From contig QVOM02000034.1 of NCBI GenBank assembly GCA_003586115.2, positions 143,230,693 to 143,294,692 on the forward strand: DNA of 64,000 bases. Direction: 5' to 3'. The notes below the pieces were generated by a model, which was not told the DNA's origin, searched no databases, and saw only the letters and a program-made list of their open reading frames with translations. Positions 1 through 11,670 of this stretch are shown one piece after another (position 1 is the stretch's first letter; the number at the start of each line of letters is the position of its first letter). A program made the translations under genes and the position numbers. The DNA is from Salvator merianae (Eukaryota; Chordata; Lepidosauria; Squamata; Teiidae).

Positions 1-339
1 CAAATGAGAGACCTCAAATAAGGGCTGAGTTGTGTACTGCCATTTCCAAACTTTCACCCTATCACCCCACAGCTACCATTGCATAGAAGTATTAACCAAA
101 AATTTAAAGGAAGAACAGGTGTAATCTGGATGCCAAGGGGGCTGGACCTGGTGATGAGCCAGCTAAGATGGCCTGCAGTAGATGACTGTGGAGGTATAAT
201 TAAAAGCAGACTGCTGCTGCTGATAATGATTATGATACAATATCAGCATTAAGATGTTTCCCACTCAGATGCTAAAATACTGAGCTACATATATGATTCA
301 GATAAATCTTGCGCCCCCCTCTCTCTAGAGTTCTTGAGA
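1..339. other. Unassigned flank sequence
   Basis: No gene, RNA or clear repeat is recognised here. There is a short CTG run near 211-221. Confidence 0.5.
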
Positions 340-450
340 GTTTCATGACGATTGTCAATGGTGAAGTATTTCCTTGCATTCAAAAGGTCCCAGGTTCAAA
401 CCCCATAATCTCCTGGGAGAAGACAATGATAAATGTTGCCAACTAAACTG
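340..450 (+). repeat. tRNA-derived SINE fragment
   Basis: A diverged tRNA-derived SINE. The segment ending in 'aaggtcccaggttcaaaccc' (384-403) matches the B-box region of the common squamate MIR/CORE-like SINE. A pol III B-box GGTTCAAACCC sits at 393-403. The A-box half is badly decayed. Family assignment is from memory of the consensus, not from a search. Confidence 0.55.
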
Positions 451-667
451 GAAAAACATATTGATGTAGTTACCAGGAATCTTGACTCAATAATTTTACT
501 TTTTCTTCCTACTGCATGTAAATTTCCAAAATAGGCGTAATTTATTAGTTTCCCATTATCTTACAGAAGAACTGGTTTCTCTCTCTCAGTTTGCAGTATA
601 TGGAAGTCCTGCAACATGGTGACATTTTGCCACACTGAGCAATTTTATGTAAAGAAGCCCCCTATCT

Positions 668-875
668 AACAGAGAGGAAGGGCTGTAGTTCACTCACAGA
701 CCATCTACTTCACGTGCAAATAGTCCCAGGTTCAAGACCTGGCTTTTCCAGGTATCAATCAATTAAAATTATTTGGTCCTTGACCACAACATAAGCCATT
801 TCCAGGTAGGGTTAGGCAGAACTCCTATGAGAGATCCTGGAGGGTGTCGACTAGTCATAGCTGAACAATACTGAG
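668..875 (+). repeat. tRNA-derived SINE (MIR/CORE-like)
   Basis: A longer copy of the same SINE type as at 340-450. The tRNA-like head starts near 674 ('gaagggctgtagttcactca'), with a B-box-like GGTTCAAGACC at 729-739. The body ends in 'gatcctggagggtgtcgact' and 'gaacaatactga', which are characteristic of these SINE bodies. It is a pol III retroposon with no coding capacity. Confidence 0.6.
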
Positions 876-922
876 ATCTATAAATCAACAGAGCAGAAAA
901 CAGCACTCTCATTTCCTAAAGT

Positions 923-990
923 CAGGCACAGAGACCTGTGGCCCTCCAGATGTTGCTGGATTACATCTCCCATCATTGCTGACTGCTGAA
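923..990 (+). mobile_element. Half of a palindromic hAT-type MITE
   Basis: The sequence 'gtggccctccagatgttgct' followed by 'ggattacatctcccatcat' is one arm of a very common squamate hAT-type MITE whose arms are inverted copies of each other. The opposite arm is missing, so this is a truncated copy. Confidence 0.5.
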
Positions 991-3225
991 TAAACCGACA
1001 TCTGAAGATCTGCATATTCTCACCCTTGCAGTAGAGAAGCACAGGGCCGTCCTCAGCTGTGACATAGGGATTTAACAGGGAAGGAAGTTCCAGTCTGGTG
1101 AGCTCTGCAATGATTCTGCTGGGTCCTCTTTTTGACTTCAAGTTGGGCAGATAATTGATAGCTGTGTCCTTGATAGCGTATTCCAGAAAGATGTGGGAGA
1201 CACTACTTTGTATTCTTGTGCAGTACCATAAAGAGATTACTTGGACTTGAAATATGTGTGCATGCTCGTGTGTGTGTGTGTGTGTCTGTATGAGAGAGAG
1301 GTGGGGAGAGAAAAAGGGATGGTGGACAGGGAAAGTAATTTCCACCTGCCTGTACTGGCCTCTGATTCGGGAATTGCTGCCAACAATAGGAGTGTTATCA
1401 GCTTTACATGACCAGACTTTGCCATTACCTGACAAAGGGAGCAATTATAAGAGGCAAGGGGAACAATTTTACTAATGCTAACTGACTTCATGCTTCTAAA
1501 CAGAGCAATAATCAAATTTATTTGTGATGTGTATTGCGAAGAATGGAAATGGAACACTCCACTGAACACTTGTGAACTGTAAATAGAGCATGAAATAAGT
1601 TTTGCACAACAATTCTTAATAAATAAATAACTGATGTTTCTTCTGATATCCCTCCTTTCCCCCACTGAAATTGTGCTGGGGTTGCAAAATTAACAGCAGT
1701 GCAATGTCTGACTAGCCTAGAAATCAGTAAGAGAAAGGAGGGAATAACGTGGGAAAGAGGAAAGCCCATTTTGCTAAATATGGTGCCGTATCTGGCACTG
1801 GAAAAGTTGGCTGAGCTAAATGTTAATAATGGAAGAGCCTTCCGTGGGACACAAGGTAACTGATTTTCTAAGGAGTGTAAGATCCATAGCTGTCAGAGGA
1901 CAGGTCCACCCAAAAGCAAAAAGAGCAACAGCTTTGGGAGGTCATATGCAAATACTCAGCATGGATACTGTTATGCATACAGTTGTCTACCACTGTTTCT
2001 GCTCACAGTACCGCAACAAATGGTTGGGCAGCTTGTAAACCGTCTGTTTAGGCAGGCAGATATTGACAAGCTCTGCACCACTAAATCAGGCTTCACTGAA
2101 AGTGTGGCAGGATAGTGGCTACCCCTTTTCACTACACCCATCCAGCGCCTAGCCCGCTTCCTAGGGCAGAATCCACTCCCAGGAGGGCTCCTTTTACAGA
2201 GTAGGAAAATCTGCTCTGCCAAAAGGAACGTAGACAAGGTTTGCTCCTGTAGCAACCAGGCAGAAGGGTGGTAGCCACTGGATTGGTCTATCTGGCCCGG
2301 GACCATTGTGCCAAAGTGCCAACTTCCGGGTCCATTTCTCACACTTCGTGTAATAGCCCCCGCTGAAAACTTTGATACTGGGGAACTTTTCTTCCCCACC
2401 TTTATGGTTTGCAAAGGCTAGGGCACAGGGCCATGCAAACGGCATGCTTGCTTGGTCCTGGGCTGAAGCAAGCTGCTTTTGCTTTGGCCCAGCAGCAGAC
2501 TCCTGCAGTCCTGTGGAAGTTGCCATTGAGCAATTGCCCTTAATGAATAGCACAGATTTCCCTTCAGTCCTGGGATATCAAAATCTGAAAATGGAAATCT
2601 AACCGCATACAACAGCGCCTGAAATGCTAAAGTGCTTTTTGATACTTCTTCAACCTGTAAATCAATTCTAATTTTCCTGAGAGTGCAGAGCAGAAGGAAA
2701 GCATACTTTGTACCTATCATTGTGCAAGAGAATGCTATTTTGTATTTGTATATCTGCTTAAAAGCAGGGAGACCCTGTTCTTGATTATACTGCTGATAAG
2801 GGTTCTGAATTTACTTGCTTTCCTCTTCCTTCCCTGTTCCCATTATTTTGTCTTTTTTATTGTGTCTTTTAGACTGTGAACTAGCTGCATTGTTCTTCGC
2901 CTTCATATTCCTATATAGGTGCATAAAAAGCTTTTTTCTGTCCTTTATATTTCTGTATATGTGCAGTAAAGTAGTATTTTGTTATCTCTAGGAAACTCCT
3001 TGCATTGTCCACCTGTTATAACAAAGGGTTCTGGCTCCATAAAACTATGCAGGTATACAGAAGGAGCCAATTATTACCCTAAGGCAAGTTTTGACTTTGA
3101 CAACCCAATCCCAGCATCCTTTTACACACTACTTTAGAAAGTTCTTTCAATGTTAGTTAAATATTTTAAGAGAGAATGAATAGTCAGTAATACAGAATAG
3201 TTTTGAAAAGGCTTTCCCCTAGCCC
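991..3225. other. Unassigned intergenic stretch with a (GT)n run
   Basis: No gene is recognised. A short (GT)n microsatellite lies at 1268-1285. Open frames of up to 188 codons occur on the minus strand, but they overlap one another in different frames, include the microsatellite, and resemble no protein I know. A LINE-tail-like pyrimidine-rich stretch near 2815-2890 is too diverged to assign. Confidence 0.45.
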
Positions 3226-3264
<39 letters not shown>

Positions 3265-3275
3265 ATGAGAGAGAG

Positions 3276-3326
<51 letters not shown>
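3226..3326. repeat. (AT)n(GA)n compound microsatellite
   Basis: An (AT)n run at 3226-3240 passes directly into (GA)n at 3241-3326, with two single-base interruptions giving 'gaatga'. Confidence 0.97.
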
Positions 3327-3331
<5 letters not shown>

Positions 3332-3481
3332 AAAGGCTGTAGGGATGTCTGTCTTCTACTTTACATTGTTTTAAAAGGATAAATATGCCTTTTTATCTTT
3401 TAGATTAATGGATACAGATCTTTATATAATTATAGGGTTAAATGGGTTGCTCAAAACAATTATAAATGGCTGCATCAGTGG

Positions 3482-3763
3482 TAGGAGTGTGCAAAATGCC
3501 ATTTTGAATGTTTGAGAAAGTATTCAAAACTGTGTTGCTCCCCTGGTTGGAAGTAACAGTTTGCTAAGTGGAACACTGGAAGCAAAGTGAGCTCACTGGC
3601 TGCTTAGAGGCTAGGGGGGAGCGCAACATACCTTTGGGGCCGTCTCAGGGTTCTGAAAGCCTTGCTAGGTGTTCTATCTAGCAAACTCCAGCTCAGATAG
3701 AGGGACAATGCTGTTTCAAATTGTTTCACAAAACATTTGAAATTGCATTTTGCACACTCCTAA
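3482..3763. mobile_element. hAT-type MITE with long terminal inverted repeats
   Basis: The left end 'taggagtgtgcaaaatgcca' (3482-3501) is an inverted copy of the right end '...gcattttgcacactccta' (to 3762). The arms stay similar for about 50 bp (AATGTTT and TTCAAAAC-type blocks). At about 280 bp with no coding capacity, this is a non-autonomous element. An 8-bp target duplication is not clearly preserved, so the hAT label rests on the style of the ends. Confidence 0.65.
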
Positions 3764-5581
3764 CCATCTGACATCAATCCTGTCTTTTTTTCACTTGAAA
3801 ACCATTTGGAGGACCAAATTCCCAAACTAATCAAAGGATGCCTGGCATATAATGCTGTGCATGCATGTACAGGAGGAGTAAACCACCCTCTCTAATTACC
3901 CATATTTTCTATGAGTTTTGTTTCAGCAATATTCTTCTTTCAAGTTATCTGTGGTGATTTTCTGGCACAGAATACCTTGCTGGTATTCTGACAGTCATCT
4001 TTAAAGCTGAAGCTAAGCAGGAATATCTTAACTTCTATTGACTGCAATGTTTATCAAGTATACTATCTATCACATAATTGGCTGAGCTTTCCAAAGATGT
4101 ATAAATAATCAGCAGTTTCAATAGCTAATCAAGCATGATAATCATGAAGATAAAAATGCTTTTGGAGATGTGTCTTCAGGAAGTACGTCCCTTCTGTTAC
4201 AAAACGGAATGCCTTTTTTGTTCATTCTGTGCATTATTGCTTTCATATTCTGCAGTAGATTAAAATGCCAATCATCTTTTCCATAGTTCATATAGTGTGT
4301 CCTCTGAGCCTCAGGGAAGGTGCATTATGTCTAGATTTGTGTACGCCCCACCAATAAAGAGAGCAGTATGGAATGAAATATGTGCAAGGCAGTGCAGCAA
4401 GATGTCAAATTTGTTCCGAAATAATGAGTTAGCACCAAATGCTAATTAAATATTGATGAAAGTCATACTTTCAATTATCTTCATTATGGCCTGATGTTTT
4501 ATGTAGACATTAAGACTTGAAGTAGGAGCACATATTGTAATTGGTTGTGTTGTTAAAAAAAAAAAAAAAAATCAAGATACCTCTGTGGAGGAAACCAGGA
4601 ATGGGGTGTTTTCTGCAGTGTTCAGTATTAACAACAACAAAAAAGCACATGCTGTCTTTTTTGTTTTGTTTTGTTTTTTAAGCTCAGGTTAGCTGTGCAA
4701 TCTCGCAATAATCTTTCTGTCACCATATGACCTTGAAGATAAGCAATTACTGTCCCTGTCGTCAAAAGTTAAATGGTCGAACATTTGTCTTATGCCATCT
4801 CATTATGATCGCTTACAGAATTCTTACCCTTCTATTCAATACCCTTCATATTGCTCCAAAGGAAGGATCTGAAAATGCAGGAGCCCCCTGGGTTTAGGAA
4901 ACATCTGGATGGAACCACATGTATGCCACTTGGGCTGTACAGAAAGAAAAGTGGGATATAGATATGATGCATTGAGTATTCCTGGTGAAAACTTTCTCTG
5001 TGCATATATATGCACAGAATAGACCATCTGTTTTGTGAATATTGTTTACAGTACCTTGTTCCTATAAAGATTTGCTAGCCCAGTGATTTTCAGTGTCTGG
5101 CATGATGCACTCCTTTTCGTTCTCACCCAAATCTCATTTCCTCACCCATTTCTGATATAAATAAATGTGCACTAATGTTTATATCCTTTGTACTTTGTTT
5201 TGTGATAGTTTATTGTATGTTTTGTTTATACCAACAGTGGACTTTTTTAGCACTGAAAGCCCAGCAAAAATAAAAGTGGAAAATGTGGTAAGAAAATCAA
5301 GCAGCAGCAAATTTCTCTGCAGGTATTAGAGGACACTAAAAGCAGACACTGCAGTAGACCTCATCTGAACCAACATGGATAACATTATTAAGTGTATTTT
5401 TATAATGTTTTTACACTATGGAATCAGCCCTGAGATTATTTGACTTCTGGGGTAATAGATGAAATATATATTGTACATCTATACCTTGAATAACTTCTAG
5501 GTGGCAGAATTCCTCAGAACAGCTTGAAATGTGGTCCAAGTGGTAGAAACAGAGAAAACATCAGTAAAGATTGCTTTACAT
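3764..5581. other. AT-rich single-copy-looking flank, poly(A) run
   Basis: No gene or recognised transposon. The block 4020-4540 is free of repeat hallmarks and rich in homeodomain-like TAAT cores (for example 'gctaattaaatattgatgaa' near 4440), so it is a candidate conserved element. A 16-base A run lies at about 4555-4571, and an A/T-rich 'gttttgttttgtttttt' stretch at about 4662. Confidence 0.4.
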
Positions 5582-5701
5582 TAGAGATATGCCAGTCTGG
5601 TCCTTAAACTCAGTTCATAGCAAACAGAAGGTGTCTGAAGTGTTCGTTATTGAACTGATGTTTGCACAAAGCGTTCACATTCCATTGAGCATTCACAGCT
5701 C

Positions 5702-5752
5702 AAAGGACCTGTGGCTTTAAAGGACCTGTGGCTTTAAAGGACCTGTGGCTTT
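5702..5752 (+). repeat. 17-bp tandem repeat, three exact copies
   Basis: The unit 'aaaggacctgtggcttt' occurs three times without a mismatch at 5702-5718, 5719-5735 and 5736-5752. Confidence 0.97.
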
Positions 5753-5799
5753 AAAAAAGGCATAAAAATAAAGTCTGCTTTTTTGAAAAGCACTGATCT

Positions 5800-6765
5800 T
5801 GATACAAGTGCCCTAGTTCAGCTGCAGAAATGCAGCTACACACAAGATGTAGCTTTAGTTTAATGAACAATTCCTCTGAAAGGAAATCTCCTCAGGGGAA
5901 CTGTTGGTCTCACAGCCGAGGTGGATTTATGCTTTGCTTTCCTAATGACAAAATCTGCCAAATAGGACATTGGAGTGATTGGCATAAAAATGGAATTCTT
6001 TTGAACTCAGTCAAGAGATCCAAACAGTTATCTATTTCACTGTGCTTGTAAGGGAGACTAACATATCTCCCCAGGAGAATTGCTGTTGGTCTCACAGCCC
6101 TGGTGGGTTTCTGTCTGTCTTAGGTTATTGGAATGAGTGCAGAAAAAATGGAATTCCTCTGAACCAAGATAAGGGCTCCAAAATCATCTAACCACTTATC
6201 TTGAGCTTTGAAAAAGTATTTTCTCTCTTCACTACTTGGTGCTTTCTTCCTGGTTATAGTGAACACAGGTTTGTTTATTAATTATTGTCAAAGGGTGTCT
6301 GTTTTTCCATTAAGGAAAAAACATCTACCTTTGAACTTCTAAAATTCCTTTCCTTTCTGCTGAAAAAGAGCTCTTTTTTGCTCAAATTTTGCACCCATAA
6401 AAGTATGTAAATCCAGGCCTTGAATAAACAGGAAGAACAGAAAACAAAGCGTCAAGTTGATACAAGCCGCCTAGATGCAGAAATCTACTATACACATATG
6501 TAGCTTTTGCAATTGTCACTACTGTTTTACTTGAAAGAATTTCCTTCTTGTAAGGAGCTGCACTATCTTTTAGGAGAAATGCTGTTGGTATTGGCTCTTC
6601 AGCATGTGCTGCTGTGCTGCTGCTGTGGTTGATAGCCCAATGAAGTGAATTGCTTGCTCTTCATGAGTCTCAGTTCACATTGCCAAGTGGTGGAAGAGTG
6701 GAGTCCTTTGAACCAGTAGCTTCCAAAACAGTAGCTTCTGTGTTAAAGAATTTTCTTCTACAGAG
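5800..6765 (+). repeat. Diverged internal duplication series
   Basis: The 17-mer 'ctgttggtctcacagcc' occurs at 5901-5917 and again at 6083-6099, followed each time by related text ('aaaaatggaattc' then 'gaac', then 'gatcca' or 'gctcca'). A third, more diverged copy spans about 6440-6760, with matching 'gatacaag', 'atgtagctt', 'gctgttggt' and 'cctttgaacc' blocks in the same order. This looks like local segmental duplication. Confidence 0.6.
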
Positions 6766-7634
6766 GAGCATTATTCCAAATGACCAAGCAGGAGGTGGGC
6801 AGTAGAGTGCTCTGAATCCAAAAAGGAACTTTTATAGCCCACAAAGCCATTCCCCTCACCAATGGTGAAAGACAGAATGATGATATGGGGTAATCTCACC
6901 CTGGGCCAGTATCCTGCTCAGCTCAGGTTAAAGAAGAAGGTAGGTTCTTTTCCAAGCTACTTTGGAGGTCATCTCACCTGTGTGTTTTTTGTGTTCGTTG
7001 TTGCTTTGGGGTGTGGGCAATAGGCAGGCAGACAGGCGCACAGGTTTTTTTCAGGCTTTTCTTTCCAGACATTTTCGCGTAGCAAAAACAACAAGCTTCA
7101 GTGATGGGAAAGTTGTGAAAGAAGAAAAACCTGAGGAGAGGGCCCAATGGCCCCAGCGGTGGGCATTGGTGTTCCTGCCACTTCCCATATGCTAATTTTG
7201 GTGCTGCTGGTCTACCTCACAGGATGGTTTTGTCACTGTGGTCAACTTTTGGGTATAGCAGGAGGCATCTAGCCAGTGGCACAGTGTTTGAGGGCTGCTC
7301 TGATTTTTTTTAAAAGAAATCTCTCACCTGCTTCAAAGAAACAAGTTGGAAATTTGCTCTCAAATTCAAAAAACTTAAAGACTGGGTTTAATTGCCCTGA
7401 GGTGTGATGGGCTGTTTCTGGAGTCCTCCTAGACCTCCACACCAGTTTTGTGGTCTCCAAATCTGTTGCCCCATTTTGCTCATTGTTTGGTGAACAGTTT
7501 GCCAAGCATTAAAACCAAACTGCAGACTTCGTTTGAAACATTCAAAGTTCTATTTGAACTTGTTTGCAGCTTGTATGGTTGAGTTTGATTTGACAGAACC
7601 AGAAAAAAAAATCATGCACATCTCTACTTTGTGT

Positions 7635-9341
7635 GTAAAAATGTGCTTTCTACTGCCTGTGAGAAAGAATGGCAACAAATCGTTAGATATGTGCAAAAGA
7701 TGTTGACTCAAAATGTTTTGCACCGACTATTTTGAGTGTCTCAAACTTGGTACAAACAACCCTTTTAAATAGGGAGTGTTCTGATTGTGGGGCAACCTAA
7801 AGTCCTATTTTGACCTCCAGGCTCTTTTTTAAATTGTTGCTTGCCTGCACTGCAATTTTCAGCAACTTTTTAGACATTTTAGGGATTTTGTTTTGTTTGT
7901 ATTGCTTGACAACCTCTGTCCAGCACAAGAGATCCATTCCATAAATGGAATTGGCATCTCTTTTCGCATCTCCCACATCTCCCTATCCCAAATATAAGTG
8001 CTAGTTTCACAAATCAGAAAGCAGCAACACTATGCATCTGTAACCTGACCAATCTTTGTTCACTCACATGTTCATATACAAGCATTTTGTTTCATTTGAA
8101 AACTAGGCCAGACCTAGCAGATAAAGTTCACAGAGTAAAGAGGTGCTACCTGACCCCTTAGGGGTGGGCAGGAGTAGGACTTGGGACACAAGGTTGAGTG
8201 CAAACTAAGTGGCCATATCAGACAGGCCATGTGCCTACTAGCTGCTTCTCAGAGACACCAGAGAATGGGTAGCTTGCCCAGCTGAGTCATCATGGGCCAC
8301 TCTTTGACCCTTGTTTCCTGACCCACCTGTAAGCCAGCTGCAACATCACACCATGCAGCCCCTCAGCCCCCTGACATATTGGCTCATGGTTGGGTCAAGA
8401 GACACAGATCAAGGTACAGACTATGGAGGCTAAGCTGGGCAAGCTGTGCTTCCACGCAGTTACTGGGATGACATGGTGCAGTGCAGAGGTTGGTCCATGC
8501 GTGGGGCAAGGACAGGCCACTCTGTGCCCCCCTGAACTTGGTATCCTGCGTGGCTGTACTTCTTGCACTGGCTTAAAGCTGGCTCTTTAAGTGGGGTCTA
8601 TAACACAATGCTCTTGCTCTTTAGACTCAGAATGTTTCTGTGAAAATGCTCTGTCAAGACACACAATTTTAGTCAGCTACCCCATAACTTCCTGATCTTC
8701 CTTAGTGTCAGCTAAAGTGGTTGCTTCTGGCCTCCCCTTAAATCCAAGCTGTTGATGCTTTAATGGAACTTAACAGTCTCCGCAGGAAATGCTGGATCTT
8801 TACAGAATGCCGGTATCTCTCTGAAATGTGGGATGCCAGACGTGCAAGGGCTTCTTCAGCACTGCACCAAAATCAGCTTCCAGGAGCTTTTTCTTTCTCC
8901 CCTACTCACTTTCTTCTTCTTCATATGCATGCTGAACTCCCTGCAGTTGATTTCAGCACAGTGCTGAAGGAACTCCATTAAGTACATGGTCATCCTGGAA
9001 CAGCAACAGGCCAACATGACAAAGCAGATTGTGAGACATTTCACCCTATCAAAACCTCATCTTTTTAGGGTGATACACCAGCCATGACCCAATATGGTCC
9101 AGAGCTGTTTGCTGGTCTTGTTGCAATGCTGGTTTGTTGCTGGAATACATCTGGAGACAGCCATTCTTTTGTATGCCTTAGAAATTTGTAACTCCTTAGG
9201 TTTCTCCCAGATGTATACAGACAGTGCTATTTTGGCTGAATTGGGGCTGGCATTCTAACAGCTGAGCTCACTATTAATCCATTGCGTGATGAGGAGGAAC
9301 GTGATTATGAGTCTTGCTTGACTCCTGGAGAAGCAGTTGCT
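7635..9341. other. Unassigned stretch, MITE-like traces
   Basis: Near 7686, 'tagatatgtgcaaaaga' resembles the end of a hAT-type MITE, but no matching right end is convincing. The rest (7770-9341) shows no gene and no repeat that I can name. Confidence 0.4.
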
Positions 9342-9515
9342 ACATTGTTGTTCTGTCATTCACTCGTGTCCAACTCTTTGTGACCCCTTGGACCACAGCA
9401 TGCCAGCTCCCTCTGTCCTATTCTGTCTCCCGAGGTTTGCCTGAGCTCATGTTGGAAACTTCCATGACATTATGGATCCATTTCATTCTTTGCCGTTCTC
9501 TTCTCCTTTTGCCAC
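9342..9515 (-). mobile_element. BovB (RTE) LINE 3' end fragment
   Basis: On the plus strand this reads as the reverse complement of a BovB 3' end. The blocks 'cgtgtccaactctttgtgac', 'cccttggaccacagcatgcc' and 'gagctcatgttgga' match the BovB/RTE tail known from ruminants and squamates. It is a short 5'-truncated copy in minus orientation. BovB spread horizontally between reptiles and mammals, so its presence fits a squamate host. Confidence 0.85.
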
Positions 9516-10810
9516 ATTATGCTGTCCTTAGTAACATATCAGAGCTGTTTCAAGGACATTCTAATAGCCAGATAAAATTATGAATTTTGAAAAGTAATCC
9601 TTCAAGGGCCCCTTAGCAAAAATGGATACTAGTTGCAAAAATGCTGCACAGGGCAGTATAGCATAGTTGCCAAAAATAATAAAATTTTAAATCCCGATGA
9701 TTCTGAATGAGTTGAGTGAGTCTGCTTCATTTATTTATTTACATTTATATCTCCCCTTATATCCTAAGGTTTATGGCTGGACTAGAGTCAGTTAAAACAA
9801 TGTTTTAAAAAACCCAGTTGAGAGTCTGAAAATAGCAGTACTGCAGGAGAGGTTAGAGCAGATGAGTCTTGAATTCAACTTGTCTCAGGGGAAGAAAATC
9901 TCCCAAACTATTATCCCAAAGATTCAATGATCTGAAAAATTAAAGTAAATTAATTGAAGGGTGATCATACAAAATAAGAAAAGAAACTTGAGTGTCAGCT
10001 GTTGAGAGGATAATTTGAATGCTCCTAATGCCCATTTCCTGGTTCACTGTTAAAAAATCAGCTTTGGAATTTTGCCACTTCTGAAATATAAAGTTTTCCC
10101 AACTTCCAAAAAAGAGGTCTGGACCTTTAGAGGTGACAGCATGTAGAATTAATGATGGAACAATAATCCAAGAGCTTTTTAATGACACAGTTTTTGTTAA
10201 TAACGCAGGGGAGAGGGTATGTGTTATGTAATTAAAGTCAGTGCATTGGTAAATGATAACTGCAAATCCAAATCATAAAATGTAAATGCAATTGGTGTTA
10301 AAATTAGAAATGTAATGCAAGAGGGACCTGGAAGCCAAGGGGAATGAGACTGAGTTATTTCTTCAACTATAAATGTTAATCAAAATTTAAAAGCATGTAA
10401 TGGATGTTGCTTAAATCACCATTAAGTGTGGTCTTAAACTTAGTTTTCTCTGGTTACCATTTTCCTTTTTATTATCAAGACTGCCCTTTTGCTGTTGCTT
10501 CTCTCCTGGCTATGTTTTACTGTCCAATTGTGAATCCAGAAAGTGGAATATCAGGCAACACCAGAATTAACAGCTTTCCCATTATTTGATACTTCAAAGA
10601 AAAAAATTAAATCACTTCACAACCCAATGCTAAGAAATACTGCCTTGGAGCCCTCAGGGACCCATTTTGGCAGCATGCTTTGGCACAAATGGAAAAGTAA
10701 ACTTCTTCCTTCTCCCTCCTTTCTAATGCCTTTACAGTCTAACTGCTCACTGAGAATGTACTGTGAGAAACTGAAAATAAGCAATATGTTGAGTTGGAAA
10801 GACTTTTATT
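9516..10810. other. Unassigned flank with a LINE-tail trace
   Basis: At about 9727-9800, 'atttatttatttacatttat' followed by 'atctcccctt' resembles the inverted 3' tail of an L2/CR1-type LINE. Nothing else is recognised. A 165-codon open frame starting at 10543 runs into the MITE that follows and resembles no known protein. Confidence 0.4.
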
Positions 10811-11245
10811 CAGGCTGTTTCCACACTTATCTCTTCTGGACTGCTTCAGTGAGGGACAGTGGCTGCACTGGCCCTGAAGTGTGCATGAACTTGCATGAGT
10901 TTCAGATCCAGCCTCCACAAACTCCAGTGGGCAGCAATGAAAGTAGCAGCATGCTTTGGTGCACCATCAAAATGGGTCCCCTCCTAAATCAGAACACTGA
11001 GGCATCTGCACGCCCCATGGTCTGGTTAAGGGTCCACTAGACTGCTGGTAGATCTTTTAAAAAAGGTCTATTGGTGTGTCGGACTAGGCAGCCATTTTGA
11101 ACCACCTATTCTGGTCTACGCTCCTTCCAATGCAGACAGAGATTACTAGTGGTGGGCATAGTTCTCCCTTGGTGCCAAGGTGCAGAAGGGAGGCCACTAG
11201 TCACCTTCAGGAACTGTTCCCCAGATAAGTGTGAAAGTTTCCTCA
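10811..11245. mobile_element. MITE with about 22-bp inverted ends
   Basis: The left end 'ggctgtttccacacttatct' (10813-10832) is inverted at the right end 'agataagtgtgaaagtttcc' (11223-11242). It is about 430 bp with no transposase. The end style (CACACTTATC) is typical of squamate hAT-like MITEs. The target duplication could not be fixed. Confidence 0.65.
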
Positions 11246-11670
11246 GGTAACAGACATACATATAGAAAAACTCAAGGAAGCTCTAGCCTCATATGACAGA
11301 AACTGGCTAAGAATTAAACTCTTGACATACTGGATGAACAGCTTGACATATACAGAGGCAGTTGAGAGACAATTAACAGAATTTGAACAATGATCTCATG
11401 ACCTTAAAAACACAAGAAAAAGCCTGGTCTCTATACTATATGGTATAATACTAAATATGCAAGGAGAATCAACTTCAGGTTTAAAACCACCTGGGAGCTG
11501 GATATTAAAACTTAAAACTGCATATACAACCTTAGGGGGGCATGATATTGCATCAGAGAAACCTGTAGATTCTTTGAGTGGGCAATGAAGTGTCAAATGC
11601 ACTTCAATCTTAGCAAGATTGCTAGGGGTAATTAGGTAGGTAATAGAAAATAAGTCAGCAAGCATCATTG
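11246..11670. other. Unassigned stretch
   Basis: No gene or repeat recognised. Confidence 0.4.

Larger units (their letters stand above)
5582..7626. mobile_element. Possible 2-kb hAT-like element with internal duplications
   Basis: The left end 'tagagatatgccagtctggt' (5582-5601) is an imperfect inverted match to the right end '...catgcacatctcta' (to 7626), the style of end seen in several squamate MITEs. The flanking octamers ctttacat (5574-5581) and ctttgtgt (7627-7634) differ only by three transitions, as an aged 8-bp target duplication would. Inside are a perfect 3-copy 17-bp tandem repeat and at least two or three diverged copies of a 180-650 bp segment. There is no transposase. The boundaries are inference. 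Confidence 0.4.

Noticed and set aside
340..870. tRNA genes suggested by B-box-like sequences
   Set aside because: No cloverleaf can be formed; the text matches tRNA-derived SINE heads.
878..1665. Overlapping minus-strand open frames of 188 and 142 codons
   Set aside because: They overlap in different frames, translate the (GT)n microsatellite into His-Thr runs, have no splice context and match no family.
1971..2720. Three minus-strand open frames of 100-147 codons in staggered frames
   Set aside because: No recognisable domain. The frames overlap each other, which is expected by chance in a locally GC-richer stretch.
3226..3326. CRISPR-like regular repeats here and in other repetitive tracts
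   Set aside because: They are simple microsatellites or short tandem units without unique spacers, in a vertebrate genome.
10543..11040. 165-codon plus-strand open frame
   Set aside because: It crosses from unassigned DNA into the MITE at 10811-11245 and resembles no known protein.
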